Assembly (NCBI GenBank): GCA_002839315.1
Contig: PGXV01000001.1
Location: 310,001 to 374,000 of the forward strand
Length of the DNA: 64,000 nucleotides
Direction of reading: 5' to 3'
Source of the DNA: Spirochaetae bacterium HGW-Spirochaetae-3
Lineage (GTDB): Bacteria > Spirochaetota > Spirochaetia > Treponematales > UBA12059
Below, piece by piece: positions 8,937 through 17,758 of the stretch (position 1 is the first letter of the stretch; every line of letters starts with the position of its first letter). Below the pieces are notes generated by a model that worked only from the letters and a program-made list of their open reading frames with translations, was not told the DNA's origin and made no database searches. Position numbers and translations under genes: made by a program.

Positions 8937-10208
8937 TTAAATAATAGTCCCTGACTCGATGGTGCCGTTCTTCGGAACAACGATGATGCCGTCCACGATA
9001 TAGTACGAACCGTATTCTCCGTCGGTTCGATCCATGTGGTCTATGCCTATGCGGCAGTTGGATCCGATGCGCGCGTTCTTGTCTATGATGGCGCCCTTGA
9101 TGATGGACCCCTGCCCGATCCCTATGTTCGGAATACGGCGCGCCGCGTTCTGAGCCTTCTGCGTCTCGGTCTCGTAATAGTCGGCTCCCATGCATACGAC
9201 CCCGTCGAAGCTCGCGCCCGACTCGATGATGGTGCGTATGCCGACGATAGATCTGGATATCGACGCATTGGTTATGATGCATCCGTCGGAGGTTATGGCC
9301 TGATTCATCGTGCTGTAGTTGATCTTGGAAGACGGTAGGTTTCGCCTATGGGTAAATATCGGGCTGACCTCGTCGTAAAAATTGAATTCCGGCGCTATAT
9401 CCGTCAGGTTGAGGTTGGCGTCATAGAAGTTCCTGATCGTTCCTATGTCCTCCCAATAGCCGTCGAAGATATAGGCGTTGACATCGTTATGGGCGAGGAT
9501 GTCGGGGATGACGTCCTTGCCGAAGTCGTTCAGATCGTTATCAAGGCTCTGTTCCATCAACGCGGCGTCGAAAATATAGATGCCCATGGACGCGAGGTAT
9601 TCCTTCGAGCCTCGACGCTCCTTTAGAAGCTCCTTCGGAATTTTATAATCCGTTATATCCTTGGCTGGGCCGGGTTTCTCCTGGAATTCTACGATCCGGC
9701 TTTCAGCGTCTATCTTCATGATGCCGAAAGAACTGGCATCCTCCCTGCATACGGTGGTGCAGGCGATGGTCAGGGCTCGACCGGATTCGACGTGCTTGCG
9801 GAACATGTCCGCAAGGTCCATCCTGTATAGCTGGTCGCCCGAGACTATCAGGTAATGCGTCGGGGTCTGCGTGCGGAAATGCACCAGATTCTTCCGTACG
9901 GCATCCGCGGTCCCCTCGTACCAGCCCGAATGCGTCAGCGTCTGCTCCGCGGCCAGGACTTCCGCGAATCCATCGGAAAAGTTGTCGAAAACGTAGGTCT
10001 TGGCGATATGAAGGTGGAGCGAGGCCGAGTTGAACTGAGTCAGTATATAGATCTGCTTAAAGCCAGAGTTGATGCAATTGGATATAGGTATGTCGACGAT
10101 CCTGTAGCGGCCACCGAACGGCACGGCGGGTTTCGCCCGGTCTTTCGTCAACGGGAACAGTCTCGATCCCTTGCCTCCGCCGAGAACGATCGATAGAACC
10201 TTGTTCAT
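8937..10208 (-). CDS. glgC: Glucose-1-phosphate adenylyltransferase
   Basis: 423 residues, standard length. The N-terminal nucleotidyltransferase domain has the GGGKGSRL loop (residues 10-17) followed by K-A-K-P-A type substrate contacts, the VSGDQLYRMD metal-binding Asp region, FQEKP and the GYWEDIGT motif. The C-terminal third is a left-handed beta-helix (DNVI-like hexapeptides, for example IDKNARIGSNCRIG). The enzyme makes ADP-glucose from ATP and glucose-1-phosphate for glycogen synthesis. GGAGGG lies 5 bases before the ATG. No other glg gene is in the window. Confidence 0.95.
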   Translation of the reverse strand: MNKVLSIVLGGGKGSRLFPLTKDRAKPAVPFGGRYRIVDIPISNCINSGFKQIYILTQFNSASLHLHIAKTYVFDNFSDGFAEVLAAEQTLTHSGWYEGTADAVRKNLVHFRTQTPTHYLIVSGDQLYRMDLADMFRKHVESGRALTIACTTVCREDASSFGIMKIDAESRIVEFQEKPGPAKDITDYKIPKELLKERRGSKEYLASMGIYIFDAALMEQSLDNDLNDFGKDVIPDILAHNDVNAYIFDGYWEDIGTIRNFYDANLNLTDIAPEFNFYDEVSPIFTHRRNLPSSKINYSTMNQAITSDGCIITNASISRSIVGIRTIIESGASFDGVVCMGADYYETETQKAQNAARRIPNIGIGQGSIIKGAIIDKNARIGSNCRIGIDHMDRTDGEYGSYYIVDGIIVVPKNGTIESGTII

Positions 10209-10308
10209 TATTGCCCTCCGATTACCATGGAACGTACCGTAGTCGAGTATATCATGTCATCCTCAAGGGCGATGGAGCAATCGCACATGAGGGGAGGCTG
10301 CGCCATGA

Positions 10309-10337
10309 TTTACCAATCGCGGCGTTTGCCGTATCAT
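10309..10337 (+). promoter_or_regulatory. Promoter of the mrfA-mrfB pair
   Basis: -35 TTTACC (10309-10314), 17-base spacer, -10 TATCAT (10332-10337), then 9 bases to the ATG at 10347. Transcription would begin about 2-3 bases before the start codon, with no Shine-Dalgarno, making a near-leaderless mRNA. Confidence 0.5.
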
Positions 10338-10346
10338 AGTATAGCC

Positions 10347-12683
10347 ATGATAAAAGCTGACGCCAGAGACCCGATAGCGGAATTCCTCTCGGATCCGGAA
10401 ATAGCACCGTTTATTACGAGCGTCCGTCGCGTTCCCGCATCGGACGCCGTATACTCAGGTTTTCCTCCGGGGCTCGATCCCAGGCTGAAGGCGGCGCTTT
10501 CCGGGCGCGGCGTAGGAAGCCTGTATAGCCATCAGCGCGCGGCCTGGGACATGGCGGCCGCCGGGCGGGATTTCGTCGTCGTCACGCCTACCGCGAGCGG
10601 CAAGACTCTGTGCTACAACCTGCCGGTCGTACAGGCCCTGCTGGACGACGCCGACGCGCGAGCGCTCTACCTGTTTCCTACGAAGGCCCTGTCCCAGGAC
10701 CAGCAGGCGGAGCTCAACGCCCTCGTCGACGCGGGAGCCCTTCCCATAAAAGCGGCTACATACGACGGCGATACGCCCCAGTCTACGCGCAAGGCCGCGC
10801 GCGACGCGGGCCGCATCATCATAAGCAATCCCGATATGCTCCATTCCGGCGTGCTGCCCAACCACGCGAAATGGATCAAGTTCTTCGCCGGCCTCAAGTA
10901 TATCGTCGTGGACGAGATGCACGCCTATCGAGGCGTCTTCGGCAGCCACGTATCGAACGTATTCAGGCGCCTCCTCCGCGTCGCCGCCTATTACGGCGCC
11001 TCGCCCCGTTTCATCCTATGCTCCGCTACGATCGGCAATCCGTCCGAGCTGGCGGAGGCTCTGATCGGCCGTCCCGTCTCGGCTATAACGGAGAACGGGG
11101 CTCCTCGGGCCGAGAAGATAGTCGCATTCTATAACCCGCCGGTCGTCGACGCGGTACAGGGCATAAGGAGAAGCTCCGCCGACGAATCGATGGCGATCGC
11201 GGCCAAGCTCCTGGCGTCGGGCACCAGGACGATACTCTTCGCCCGTTCCCGGCTCAGGGTGGAAATCCTGGCCTCGTACCTCAATAGCCGCTTCGAGAAC
11301 GTCTATACCGACAACAGCCGCATACGCGTCGAACCGTACCGTTCAGGCCTCCTGCCCGGCGAGCGCAGGCAGATAGAGCGCGGCCTGCGCGAAGGCGCCG
11401 TCCACGGCGTCGTGTCGACCAACGCGCTCGAGCTCGGTATCGATATCGGCGGACTCGACGCCGCCGTCATCGCCGGCTGGCCCGGTAGCCTCGCGTCCTT
11501 CTGGCAACAGGCGGGCAGGGCGGGACGGCGGCGCGGCGCGTCCATGGCCGTCTACGTCGCCTCGAGCGCGCCGGTCGACCAGTACCTCATCGAGCACCCG
11601 GATCGATTCTTCGGCGCCTCCGCCGAGAAGGCGAGGATCGACCCGGACAATCCGTATATCTACGCCGACCACGTCAAGTGCGCGGCATTCGAGCTGCCGT
11701 TCCGCGACGGCGAGGTCTTCGGTCCCGATCCGGAAGCGGTCCTTTCGTTCCTCGAGGAGGAGGGCACCGTAAGGAATACCGGAGGGCGATGGTATTGGTC
11801 TGACTCGGGATACCCGGCCGAGAAGATATCGCTCCGGTCGGCTACGGCCGATAACGTCGTCATCATCGATACGACGGCCGGCCGGAACGAGGTCATAGGC
11901 GAGATGGACAGGCCGAGCGCGAAGGAGCTCGTCTTCGACGACGCGATATATATACATCGCGGCAGGCAGTTCATCGTGCTCAAGCTGGATATCGATAACC
12001 GGCAATGCCTCGTCGAGGAACGGGAGACGAATTACTACACGGACGCCGTCGTAAAGAACGATATCAAGGTCCTGACTGAGGACGAACGCACCGGAGCCGC
12101 CGGCCTGCCCGTCGTGATCGGCGACCTCCTCGTTCGATCCAGCGCGGAAAAATTCAAGAAGCTCCGGTTCCATTCCAACGAGAATATCGGCTACGGCGAG
12201 ATATACCTGCCGCCCGAGGAGATGCAGACCCGGTCTCTCGCCATGCTCTTCCCGGAGGAGGGCGAGCCGGGACGGTTGCTCGCGGGTATGGGTGAACTCG
12301 AGCGAGCGGCCGCGCTCGCCGCGTTCTGCGGAACCGTGCGGTCCTTCGCTCCCGTGTCCCTGCTGTGCGATCGCTCGGATATCGGTTCCGCGTGGCGCGT
12401 CAGGGACGATCATTTCGGCGTGCCCGCGATCTATGTATGGGATCGTTACCCCGGCGGTACCGGCCTCTCGGAAGCCCTCGCCCCGAGTCTTCGCATGGTG
12501 CTGAAGGCGGCAGCGGAACGCGTGGCGTCATGCGATTGCGAGGACGGTTGCCCTTCGTGCATCGGCCTCGCCGGCGAGTCGTTCTCCGCCGTACGTCATA
12601 GGAAGAACGGCGCGGCGCGCCTGCTGCAGGCGACGCTGGCCGCGCTTGGCGATAGCCTCGTCGCCGCCCGGGAGCCGCGGTAA
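10347..12683 (+). CDS. mrfA: MrfA/YprA-type DNA helicase with C-terminal zinc-binding (MZB) domain
   Basis: 778 residues from ATG 10347, chosen because the promoter lies immediately before it; the frame is open 40 codons further upstream. Superfamily 2 helicase motifs: Walker A TPTASGKT (80-87), DEMH Walker B (189-192), CSATIGNP motif III, and QQAGRAGRR motif VI. The C-terminal DUF1998/MZB domain ends with the cysteine cluster C729, C731, C735, C738 (CDCEDGCPSC). Bacillus MrfA is a DNA-dependent ATPase needed for mitomycin C damage repair outside UvrABC. The next gene is the MrfB nuclease homologue, 5 bases downstream, exactly as in Bacillus. Confidence 0.88.
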   Translation: MIKADARDPIAEFLSDPEIAPFITSVRRVPASDAVYSGFPPGLDPRLKAALSGRGVGSLYSHQRAAWDMAAAGRDFVVVTPTASGKTLCYNLPVVQALLDDADARALYLFPTKALSQDQQAELNALVDAGALPIKAATYDGDTPQSTRKAARDAGRIIISNPDMLHSGVLPNHAKWIKFFAGLKYIVVDEMHAYRGVFGSHVSNVFRRLLRVAAYYGASPRFILCSATIGNPSELAEALIGRPVSAITENGAPRAEKIVAFYNPPVVDAVQGIRRSSADESMAIAAKLLASGTRTILFARSRLRVEILASYLNSRFENVYTDNSRIRVEPYRSGLLPGERRQIERGLREGAVHGVVSTNALELGIDIGGLDAAVIAGWPGSLASFWQQAGRAGRRRGASMAVYVASSAPVDQYLIEHPDRFFGASAEKARIDPDNPYIYADHVKCAAFELPFRDGEVFGPDPEAVLSFLEEEGTVRNTGGRWYWSDSGYPAEKISLRSATADNVVIIDTTAGRNEVIGEMDRPSAKELVFDDAIYIHRGRQFIVLKLDIDNRQCLVEERETNYYTDAVVKNDIKVLTEDERTGAAGLPVVIGDLLVRSSAEKFKKLRFHSNENIGYGEIYLPPEEMQTRSLAMLFPEEGEPGRLLAGMGELERAAALAAFCGTVRSFAPVSLLCDRSDIGSAWRVRDDHFGVPAIYVWDRYPGGTGLSEALAPSLRMVLKAAAERVASCDCEDGCPSCIGLAGESFSAVRHRKNGAARLLQATLAALGDSLVAAREPR

Positions 12684-12688
12684 GAGCC

Positions 12689-13819
12689 ATGGCCGGCAAT
12701 CTACGGGCGAGGCTGTCGCGCATACGCGCGACCCCGGATCGCCCCAGGCCCGCGCGCGCCGTAGCGGCGTCGGCCTTTCCCGAAGGATGGGCCGCGATAG
12801 GCGAGGGCATCCGCTTCAAGGAATCAATATCTCCGACGCCCTCGGTGTCCCCGGGTAAAAGCATGAGGCTCGCCGCGTTCTCCGGGCGCTTCAGCGCCGA
12901 GGAGGCCCGTATCGGCGATATCGTATTCTTCGACCTCGAGACGACGGGGCTCTCGGGCGGATCGGGCACGGTAGCGTTCCTGGCAGCGATCGGTAGCGCC
13001 CGCGAGGATGGTACGTTCTCCGTCAGGCAATACTTCATGGACGATTACCCGTTTGAGCCGGCTTTTCTAGAATGCCTGGCTTCGGAGTTCTCCCGCGCGG
13101 TCGCCGTCGTCACCTACAACGGATCCTCGTTCGACATGCCGCTGTACGCCGTTCGCCGCGCGATGAACGGGTACGGGCCGCCCGGTAGGCTCGTACATGT
13201 CGACGCCCTCCATGCCGCGCGGCGCCTTTGGCGCGAAACCCTCAGGGATTGCTCTCTGGGAAGCCTTGAGGAGGCTATCCTCGGCGTTCGCCGCGAGGAC
13301 GACATCCCGGGTTTCGAGGTCCCGCAAGCCTGGTTCGATTATCTCAGGCTCGGCGAGACCGAGCGGCTGTCGAGGGTATTCCGCCATAATGAGTTGGACG
13401 TACGTTCGCTTGCCTCGCTGTTCTTCCTGATAGACGGCGCCGCGAACGGCCTGCAGTCGGTTACGGCAGGCGATCCCGTCGGCCTCGCGAGCCTGCAGGA
13501 GCGAGTAGACGAGGCCTTGGCTGAACGGAGCCTGAAGACGGCGCTGGAAGACGGCTGCCTACGCGCGGTACGGCCGTTGATGCGCCTGTACCGAAGGCAG
13601 GGGCGCGCCGCCGAGCGGCTGGAGCTCGTGCCTTCACTCCCGGACGACCCCGCCGGCCTGTTCTCCAGGTCCGTGTACGCCGAGCGGGCGACGGGGGACC
13701 GCGTCGAATCGCTACGCCTGGTCAGGATGTGCCGGGAATCCGCCGGGGGAGCGTTGCTGGAACGGGCGGAACGGCGCGAGAGCAGGTTGAAGAGAAAGAT
13801 CGAGGAAAAGGAGACCTAG
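12689..13819 (+). CDS. mrfB: MrfB/YprB-type DnaQ-like 3'-5' exonuclease
   Basis: 376 residues. The RNase H-like DEDD exonuclease core has Exo I FFDLETTG (D82, E84), Exo II YNGSSFD (D149) and Exo III HNELDV (H233, D237). The C-terminal 120 residues are helical, matching the TPR-like tail of Bacillus YprB. The protein is expected to degrade the damaged strand unwound by MrfA. The 5-base gap to mrfA indicates one operon. The stop overlaps the rlmN stop on the other strand within a shared CTAG palindrome (genes overlap by 4 bases). Confidence 0.85.
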   Translation: MAGNLRARLSRIRATPDRPRPARAVAASAFPEGWAAIGEGIRFKESISPTPSVSPGKSMRLAAFSGRFSAEEARIGDIVFFDLETTGLSGGSGTVAFLAAIGSAREDGTFSVRQYFMDDYPFEPAFLECLASEFSRAVAVVTYNGSSFDMPLYAVRRAMNGYGPPGRLVHVDALHAARRLWRETLRDCSLGSLEEAILGVRREDDIPGFEVPQAWFDYLRLGETERLSRVFRHNELDVRSLASLFFLIDGAANGLQSVTAGDPVGLASLQERVDEALAERSLKTALEDGCLRAVRPLMRLYRRQGRAAERLELVPSLPDDPAGLFSRSVYAERATGDRVESLRLVRMCRESAGGALLERAERRESRLKRKIEEKET

Positions 13820-14889
13820 TCCTCTTCGGCGTCCTCTTCGTAGAGGGCGTCTACGGTTCCGGAGGCGCCGAGCGTGTCGCCGAGCTGCCCGCATGCCCCG
13901 GAGACGCCGCGCCCACGCCGCGCCCGCCTGACGGCATTGACGCCGCGGCGCTCGAGCTCGGCCTCGAAGGCGCCGACCTCGCCGCGCTCCGGTTCCCGGT
14001 ACGGCAGCCCCGGAATGGGATTCCACGGTATTACGTTGACCTGGGCGTTCATAGGGCGTATCCAGTCGGCCATCGCCGAGGCGCTGGCGACGCTTGAATT
14101 CTCTCCGCCCATGATCGCCGCTTCCAGGGTTATCCTGTCGCCCGTCTTTCCTTGGTAGTAGAGGAGGGCGTCCTTGAGGGTCGCGAGATTCCACCTACGG
14201 TTGACGGGCATAAGCGCGTCGCGGAGTTCGTCCGTAGCCGCCGTCAGGGACACGGCGAGGCGAACGTGCGGGCCCGAGTCGGCGAGGTCGCGGATACCGG
14301 GGACGATGCCGCATGTGGATATGGTTATCTTGCGTCGCGAGACGGCCAGCCCGTCGGGATGCATGAGGATGCTTATGGCTTTCCTGAGCGATTCGAGGTT
14401 GAGGAGCGGCTCTCCCATCCCCATGAATACGATATTCGACGGCTTGCCCCGTATCGCCGCGAGGTGAAGGTATTGTTCTACGATTTCAGCGGGGTCGAGG
14501 TCGCGCAGGAAACCGAGCGTCCCCGTCTTGCAGAACGCGCACGCCATCGGACAGCCGACCTGAGTGGAAAGGCAGGCCGTCATGCGGCCCTCGGCGTCAA
14601 CGAGGAGCACCGACTCGATCGCAGCTCCGTCTCCCAGTCGTATCTTCAGCTTCACGGACCCGTCGTCGCCCTTCAGGGACGAATCGACCGCCGTAGAGAA
14701 CAGCGGCCTGCGGGATAGGCGCTCGCGGTCGGAGGCCGGCAGGTCGCTCATCTCGGCGAACGAAGCGGCTCCCCTGGCGATCCACTTGAATACCTGCTTT
14801 CCGCGAAACGCGGGCTTCAGGGATAACGCCTCGGCGATATCCTCGGGTAGCATCCCCGTCGCGGAGAGGAGCGAGCTACCCTCGGTCAC
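13816..14889 (-). CDS. rlmN: 23S rRNA A2503 / tRNA A37 C2-methyltransferase RlmN
   Basis: 357 residues, radical-SAM fold. The cluster is C113-x3-C117-x2-C120 (CPMACAFC). The two methyl-transfer cysteines characteristic of RlmN are present as C106 (TACLSTQVG) and C333 (GACGQL). SAM contacts include FMGMGEPLLN and the late ITLEAAIMGG segment. It methylates A2503 in the peptidyl-transferase centre, using a cysteine-bound methyl intermediate. The start codon overlaps the stop of the upstream TPR gene by 4 bases, so translation is likely coupled. Confidence 0.95.
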   Translation of the reverse strand: MTEGSSLLSATGMLPEDIAEALSLKPAFRGKQVFKWIARGAASFAEMSDLPASDRERLSRRPLFSTAVDSSLKGDDGSVKLKIRLGDGAAIESVLLVDAEGRMTACLSTQVGCPMACAFCKTGTLGFLRDLDPAEIVEQYLHLAAIRGKPSNIVFMGMGEPLLNLESLRKAISILMHPDGLAVSRRKITISTCGIVPGIRDLADSGPHVRLAVSLTAATDELRDALMPVNRRWNLATLKDALLYYQGKTGDRITLEAAIMGGENSSVASASAMADWIRPMNAQVNVIPWNPIPGLPYREPERGEVGAFEAELERRGVNAVRRARRGRGVSGACGQLGDTLGASGTVDALYEEDAEED

Positions 14890-16025
14890 TGGTTCTGGAT
14901 CTTAGACATAAGATCCTGTATATGCGGATTACGGATCCCGAGCCGCATGAAGTCCTGCAACGTCTCTTCCGCCTTGCGCCTGTCTCCTATGGCGAGGTAA
15001 CACTGGGCGAGCTCGAGGTGCAGGCGATAGTTCTTCGCGTCGTTCTGCACGAGGCGCTTGAGCGATTCGATGGCGGACTGCACCTTGCCCTGGAGCCGGG
15101 ATATCGTAGCCAGGCCGAGCACCGCGTACACGTCGAACTCTATGTTGAGGGCGCGCTCGTAATAGTCGGCCGCCTCGTCGTACCGCTCCATGCTGCGGTA
15201 CGCGTCGCCGGCGCGCGTCAGTATCACCTTGTTGCGGGGATCCTTGTCGAGTATGCAGTTCCAGTAGTCGAGGGATCGCTGGGGCTCCCCCGTGCCTCTG
15301 TAGCAGTCGGCCAAGCCGAACAGCGCGTAGAAATTCTCGGGTTCCTTGGCCAGGGCCTTCTCGAAATACGGCACGCCCTGGTCGAACTGCTTCAGCTTCC
15401 TGTAGCAGTTGCCTATGGACGTAAGGACCCGGATATCCACGAGGTCCCCCTGCGCGTCGACCATTCGCTGCCAATAGTGGAGGGCGTCGCGGTATTCCTT
15501 GAAATCATAATGGAGGTGGCCGAGGCCGATCAACGCGTACGGATTATCGAATTCCATCTCGAGGACGCGCAGGTAGATGGCCTTGGACTTCCTGAAATCG
15601 CGAACCTTGCGATACGCGTCCGCTATCCTCGTTAGCACCGTTATGTTCTTGTTATCGTGGAGCAGGTACTGTTCCCATATCTCTATCGCCTTCTGGTACT
15701 GGTTGAGCGCCTTATAGCAGTCGGCGAGGCCGAACAGGGCGTAGTTGTTTCCCGGATGATAAACCAAGCATTTCTTATAATAATCGACGGCGTCCCGGTG
15801 AGCCGTTCGCTTTCGGGCGGCGTCGCCGAGTCCGACGAGCGCGTAGTTATTCTCCGGGTCGTTCTCGAGGATCTTCTTGAAATTCTGCTCGGCCTCGCCG
15901 ATACGATTCTCCTTGAGAAACTGGTAGCCCTTTTTGGATAATTCGGCGATCTCAATGAGTTCGTTATTCTCCTGAGGAGTCTCGTCGAACTCGCGCCCCT
16001 CATCGTGATTGATTGAATCGCTCAT
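14886..16025 (-). CDS. TPR-repeat protein
   Basis: 379 residues without a signal peptide. After an acidic N-terminal 40 residues there are about nine consecutive 34-residue TPR units with the usual W/L-G-Y-A-F-A-P pattern (for example NNYALVGLGDAARK, NNYALFGLADCYKA, NPYALIGLGHLHYD). This is a superhelical scaffold for protein-protein contacts, and the partner is not evident. It overlaps both neighbours by 4 bases (rlmN downstream, a small TPR-like gene upstream), so the three form one operon. Confidence 0.85.
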   Translation of the reverse strand: MSDSINHDEGREFDETPQENNELIEIAELSKKGYQFLKENRIGEAEQNFKKILENDPENNYALVGLGDAARKRTAHRDAVDYYKKCLVYHPGNNYALFGLADCYKALNQYQKAIEIWEQYLLHDNKNITVLTRIADAYRKVRDFRKSKAIYLRVLEMEFDNPYALIGLGHLHYDFKEYRDALHYWQRMVDAQGDLVDIRVLTSIGNCYRKLKQFDQGVPYFEKALAKEPENFYALFGLADCYRGTGEPQRSLDYWNCILDKDPRNKVILTRAGDAYRSMERYDEAADYYERALNIEFDVYAVLGLATISRLQGKVQSAIESLKRLVQNDAKNYRLHLELAQCYLAIGDRRKAEETLQDFMRLGIRNPHIQDLMSKIQNQ

Positions 16026-16360
16026 TCGTTTTCCTTCTCGTCGAGCATTTTTCGTATAGCCAAGGCCGCTTTTTCCAGCAATTCAGCGGTCCTCGGCTGG
16101 TCGTGCGATAGTTTGAACATCTTTAGCGCGTCGATAGGACGTCCTGATTCTAGATACGATTCACCGACCCTCATGAGCCCGTCGGAGTAGCCGGTCGTCT
16201 GGAAGATACGCCTGGCCGTTTCTATATCGCCTTTATTGAAAATGGCGTTTCCCCGCCGGTTCAGATGCACCTTCTGCTCCGGAGATAATTCCAGGTTAGG
16301 TTCATCGACGGTCTTTATCAGGCCGCCTTCGGGGAAGTTTTTAAATATCGAATCGTCCAT
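16022..16360 (-). CDS. Small helical (TPR-like) protein
   Basis: The frame runs back to 16441, but the ATG at 16360 has GGAG 5 bases upstream and starts the compositionally normal part (MDDSIFKNFPEGG). That gives 112 residues. The segment from about 35 onward (RRGNAIFNKGDIETARRIFQ ... GESYLESGRPIDALKMFKL) reads as two TPR-like helical hairpins. It is probably functionally tied to the following TPR gene, whose ATG overlaps its stop by 4 bases. Function unknown. Confidence 0.7.
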   Translation of the reverse strand: MDDSIFKNFPEGGLIKTVDEPNLELSPEQKVHLNRRGNAIFNKGDIETARRIFQTTGYSDGLMRVGESYLESGRPIDALKMFKLSHDQPRTAELLEKAALAIRKMLDEKENE

Positions 16361-16487
16361 CTGGACTCCGTCCCGGGCGTCGTTCCGCCATGCTATACGG
16401 TTTATCACTATTAATATAAAGGACATTATATAAATAATCAATTCTAAGCGTAGTTACCGAAATCACTGAAATAACATAGCGCCGTGG

Positions 16488-16493
16488 TATAGT
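16488..16493 (+). promoter_or_regulatory. Candidate -10 element before the 56-codon gene
   Basis: TATAGT at 16488-16493 in the 203-base divergent gap between the small TPR gene (minus) and the 56-codon gene (plus). No good -35 was found. The predicted transcript would have a leader of about 65 bases containing AGGAGGG before the ATG at 16564. The rest of the gap is AT-richer than its surroundings, and I see nothing else in it. Confidence 0.35.
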
Positions 16494-16563
16494 AAGTGTG
16501 AATACATACTAAATTCAGGCGAACGGAGACCGCGAATCGGCGCCTCCGGAGTAGGAGGGTTCG

Positions 16564-16734
16564 ATGGCATACGACGATCTCGGACTTGAGCCTGTAGAGG
16601 CGTTAGCCAATGACGATCGCATCCAGCCAACGAACTCCACGATGCGGGATTCGATGCCCGCGGCCACGGTGACGCCGGAAATAGACGGGCTAGACGAGCG
16701 TCTTATGCGCATCATACGGGCGCTGGATCGATAG
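16564..16734 (+). CDS. Small protein of unknown function (56 residues)
   Basis: A strong Shine-Dalgarno (AGGAGGG, 16553-16559) precedes an ATG whose frame runs 56 codons to TAG at 16732-16734. The product is acidic at the N-terminus (MAYDDLGLEPVEALAND), Pro/Thr-rich in the middle and ends in a predicted amphipathic helix (GLDERLMRIIRALDR). No signal peptide, membrane segment or recognised domain. It converges on rsmD with a 9-base gap. The intact ribosome-binding site and the absence of any competing gene support it as real. Function unknown. Confidence 0.6.
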   Translation: MAYDDLGLEPVEALANDDRIQPTNSTMRDSMPAATVTPEIDGLDERLMRIIRALDR

Positions 16735-16743
16735 CGAGTCACA

Positions 16744-17295
16744 TTAGGTCGATCTCGTATAGAACCTAACCATAGACCGTCCGTACGCCCGCTCGTCTGA
16801 CATAGTCAGCGAACCGTGCGATTCCGGCAGCAGGTCCTCCGACGGATAATGGATGAGGAGCAATCCTCCCGGTTCTACGAGCCCTCCGTCGGCGATCGAT
16901 CGGACGAGGTCCGCCTTGTGCGCGTACGGGAACGGCGGGTCGCAGAATATGACCGAATATGATCGTTCGCAACGCAATACGAAGCGCTCGACGGGTACGC
17001 AACGGCAGTCGATGCGTTCTGGAGCTATCGATACGTTCTGTATCAGCAACCCTAGCTTCGCCCTGTCGCGCTCGACGCATGCTACGGGGGAGGCCCCGCG
17101 GCTCGCCGCCTCCAACGCTATGATGCCGGAACCGGAGAACAAGTCCAGGAACGACCTTCCCCGGAGCGGCCCGAGTATCGAGAATAGCGATTCCCTCATC
17201 CGATCCATCGCCGGCCTGATCTCGAAATCCCCCTTCGGAACCTCGATACGGCGCCCTTTGAGCGTACCGCCGGTAATTCTAAGCGTGCCGCCCAT
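16744..17295 (-). CDS. rsmD: 16S rRNA (guanine966-N2)-methyltransferase RsmD
   Basis: 183 residues with a Rossmann methyltransferase fold. The N-terminus ITGGTLKGRRIEVP and IRPAMDRMRESLFSIL are RsmD signatures. SAM motif DLFSGSG is at 51-57 and the catalytic DPPF at 119-122. It methylates the exocyclic N2 of G966 in 16S rRNA during 30S assembly. It lies 4 bases after smpB in a minus-strand operon led by the FGE-like gene. Confidence 0.93.
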   Translation of the reverse strand: MGGTLRITGGTLKGRRIEVPKGDFEIRPAMDRMRESLFSILGPLRGRSFLDLFSGSGIIALEAASRGASPVACVERDRAKLGLLIQNVSIAPERIDCRCVPVERFVLRCERSYSVIFCDPPFPYAHKADLVRSIADGGLVEPGGLLLIHYPSEDLLPESHGSLTMSDERAYGRSMVRFYTRST

Positions 17296-17299
17296 GGCT

Positions 17300-17758
17300 C
17301 TAGCTTTGCCTGTCGCGGATTATACGCTGTATATCGCGCTTGACGTCGCGTTCCTTGATCGACTCTCGCTTGTCGGAGTATTTCTTGCCTCTGCACAGGC
17401 CAAGCTCGACCTTGACCCGTCCCTTGCGGAAATGGAAATCAAGAGGCACGAGCGTGAAACCCTTCTCATTGACGCGCCGCTCGAGGCGCTTTAGCTCCAT
17501 CGCGTGCGCGAGGAGCTTCTTGGGCCTGTCGGGGTCATGATTAAAGATGGAACTGCAGGTGTACTCCGCGATATGCACATTCCGTAGCCATAGTTCCCCG
17601 TTCTCGAAAGCGGCGTATCCGTCGGGAAAGGATGCCCTGCCGATGCGTAACGACTTCACCTCGGACCCGAGAAGGGCTATACCGCATTCGAGCGTCTCCT
17701 CGACCGTATAGTCGAATCGGGCGCGCCTGTTCAGCGCGATTATCTTGACGCCTTCCAT
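17300..17758 (-). CDS. smpB: SsrA (tmRNA)-binding protein SmpB
   Basis: 152 residues from ATG 17758. Another in-frame ATG lies directly upstream at 17761, but GGAG is only 2 bases from it and 5 bases from 17758. OB-fold landmarks: ALNRRARFDY, GIALLGSEVKSLRIGRASF, LLAHAMELKRLE and the basic C-terminal tail (KRESIKERDVKRDIQRI) that enters the mRNA channel. SmpB delivers tmRNA to stalled ribosomes. Its start overlaps the upstream stop (TGATG). Confidence 0.96.
   Translation of the reverse strand: MEGVKIIALNRRARFDYTVEETLECGIALLGSEVKSLRIGRASFPDGYAAFENGELWLRNVHIAEYTCSSIFNHDPDRPKKLLAHAMELKRLERRVNEKGFTLVPLDFHFRKGRVKVELGLCRGKKYSDKRESIKERDVKRDIQRIIRDRQS

Noticed and set aside
12400-13038. Long antisense frames over mrfA-mrfB and many other genes
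   Set aside because: High GC produces long shadow frames; these lack ribosome-binding sites, family motifs and normal composition.
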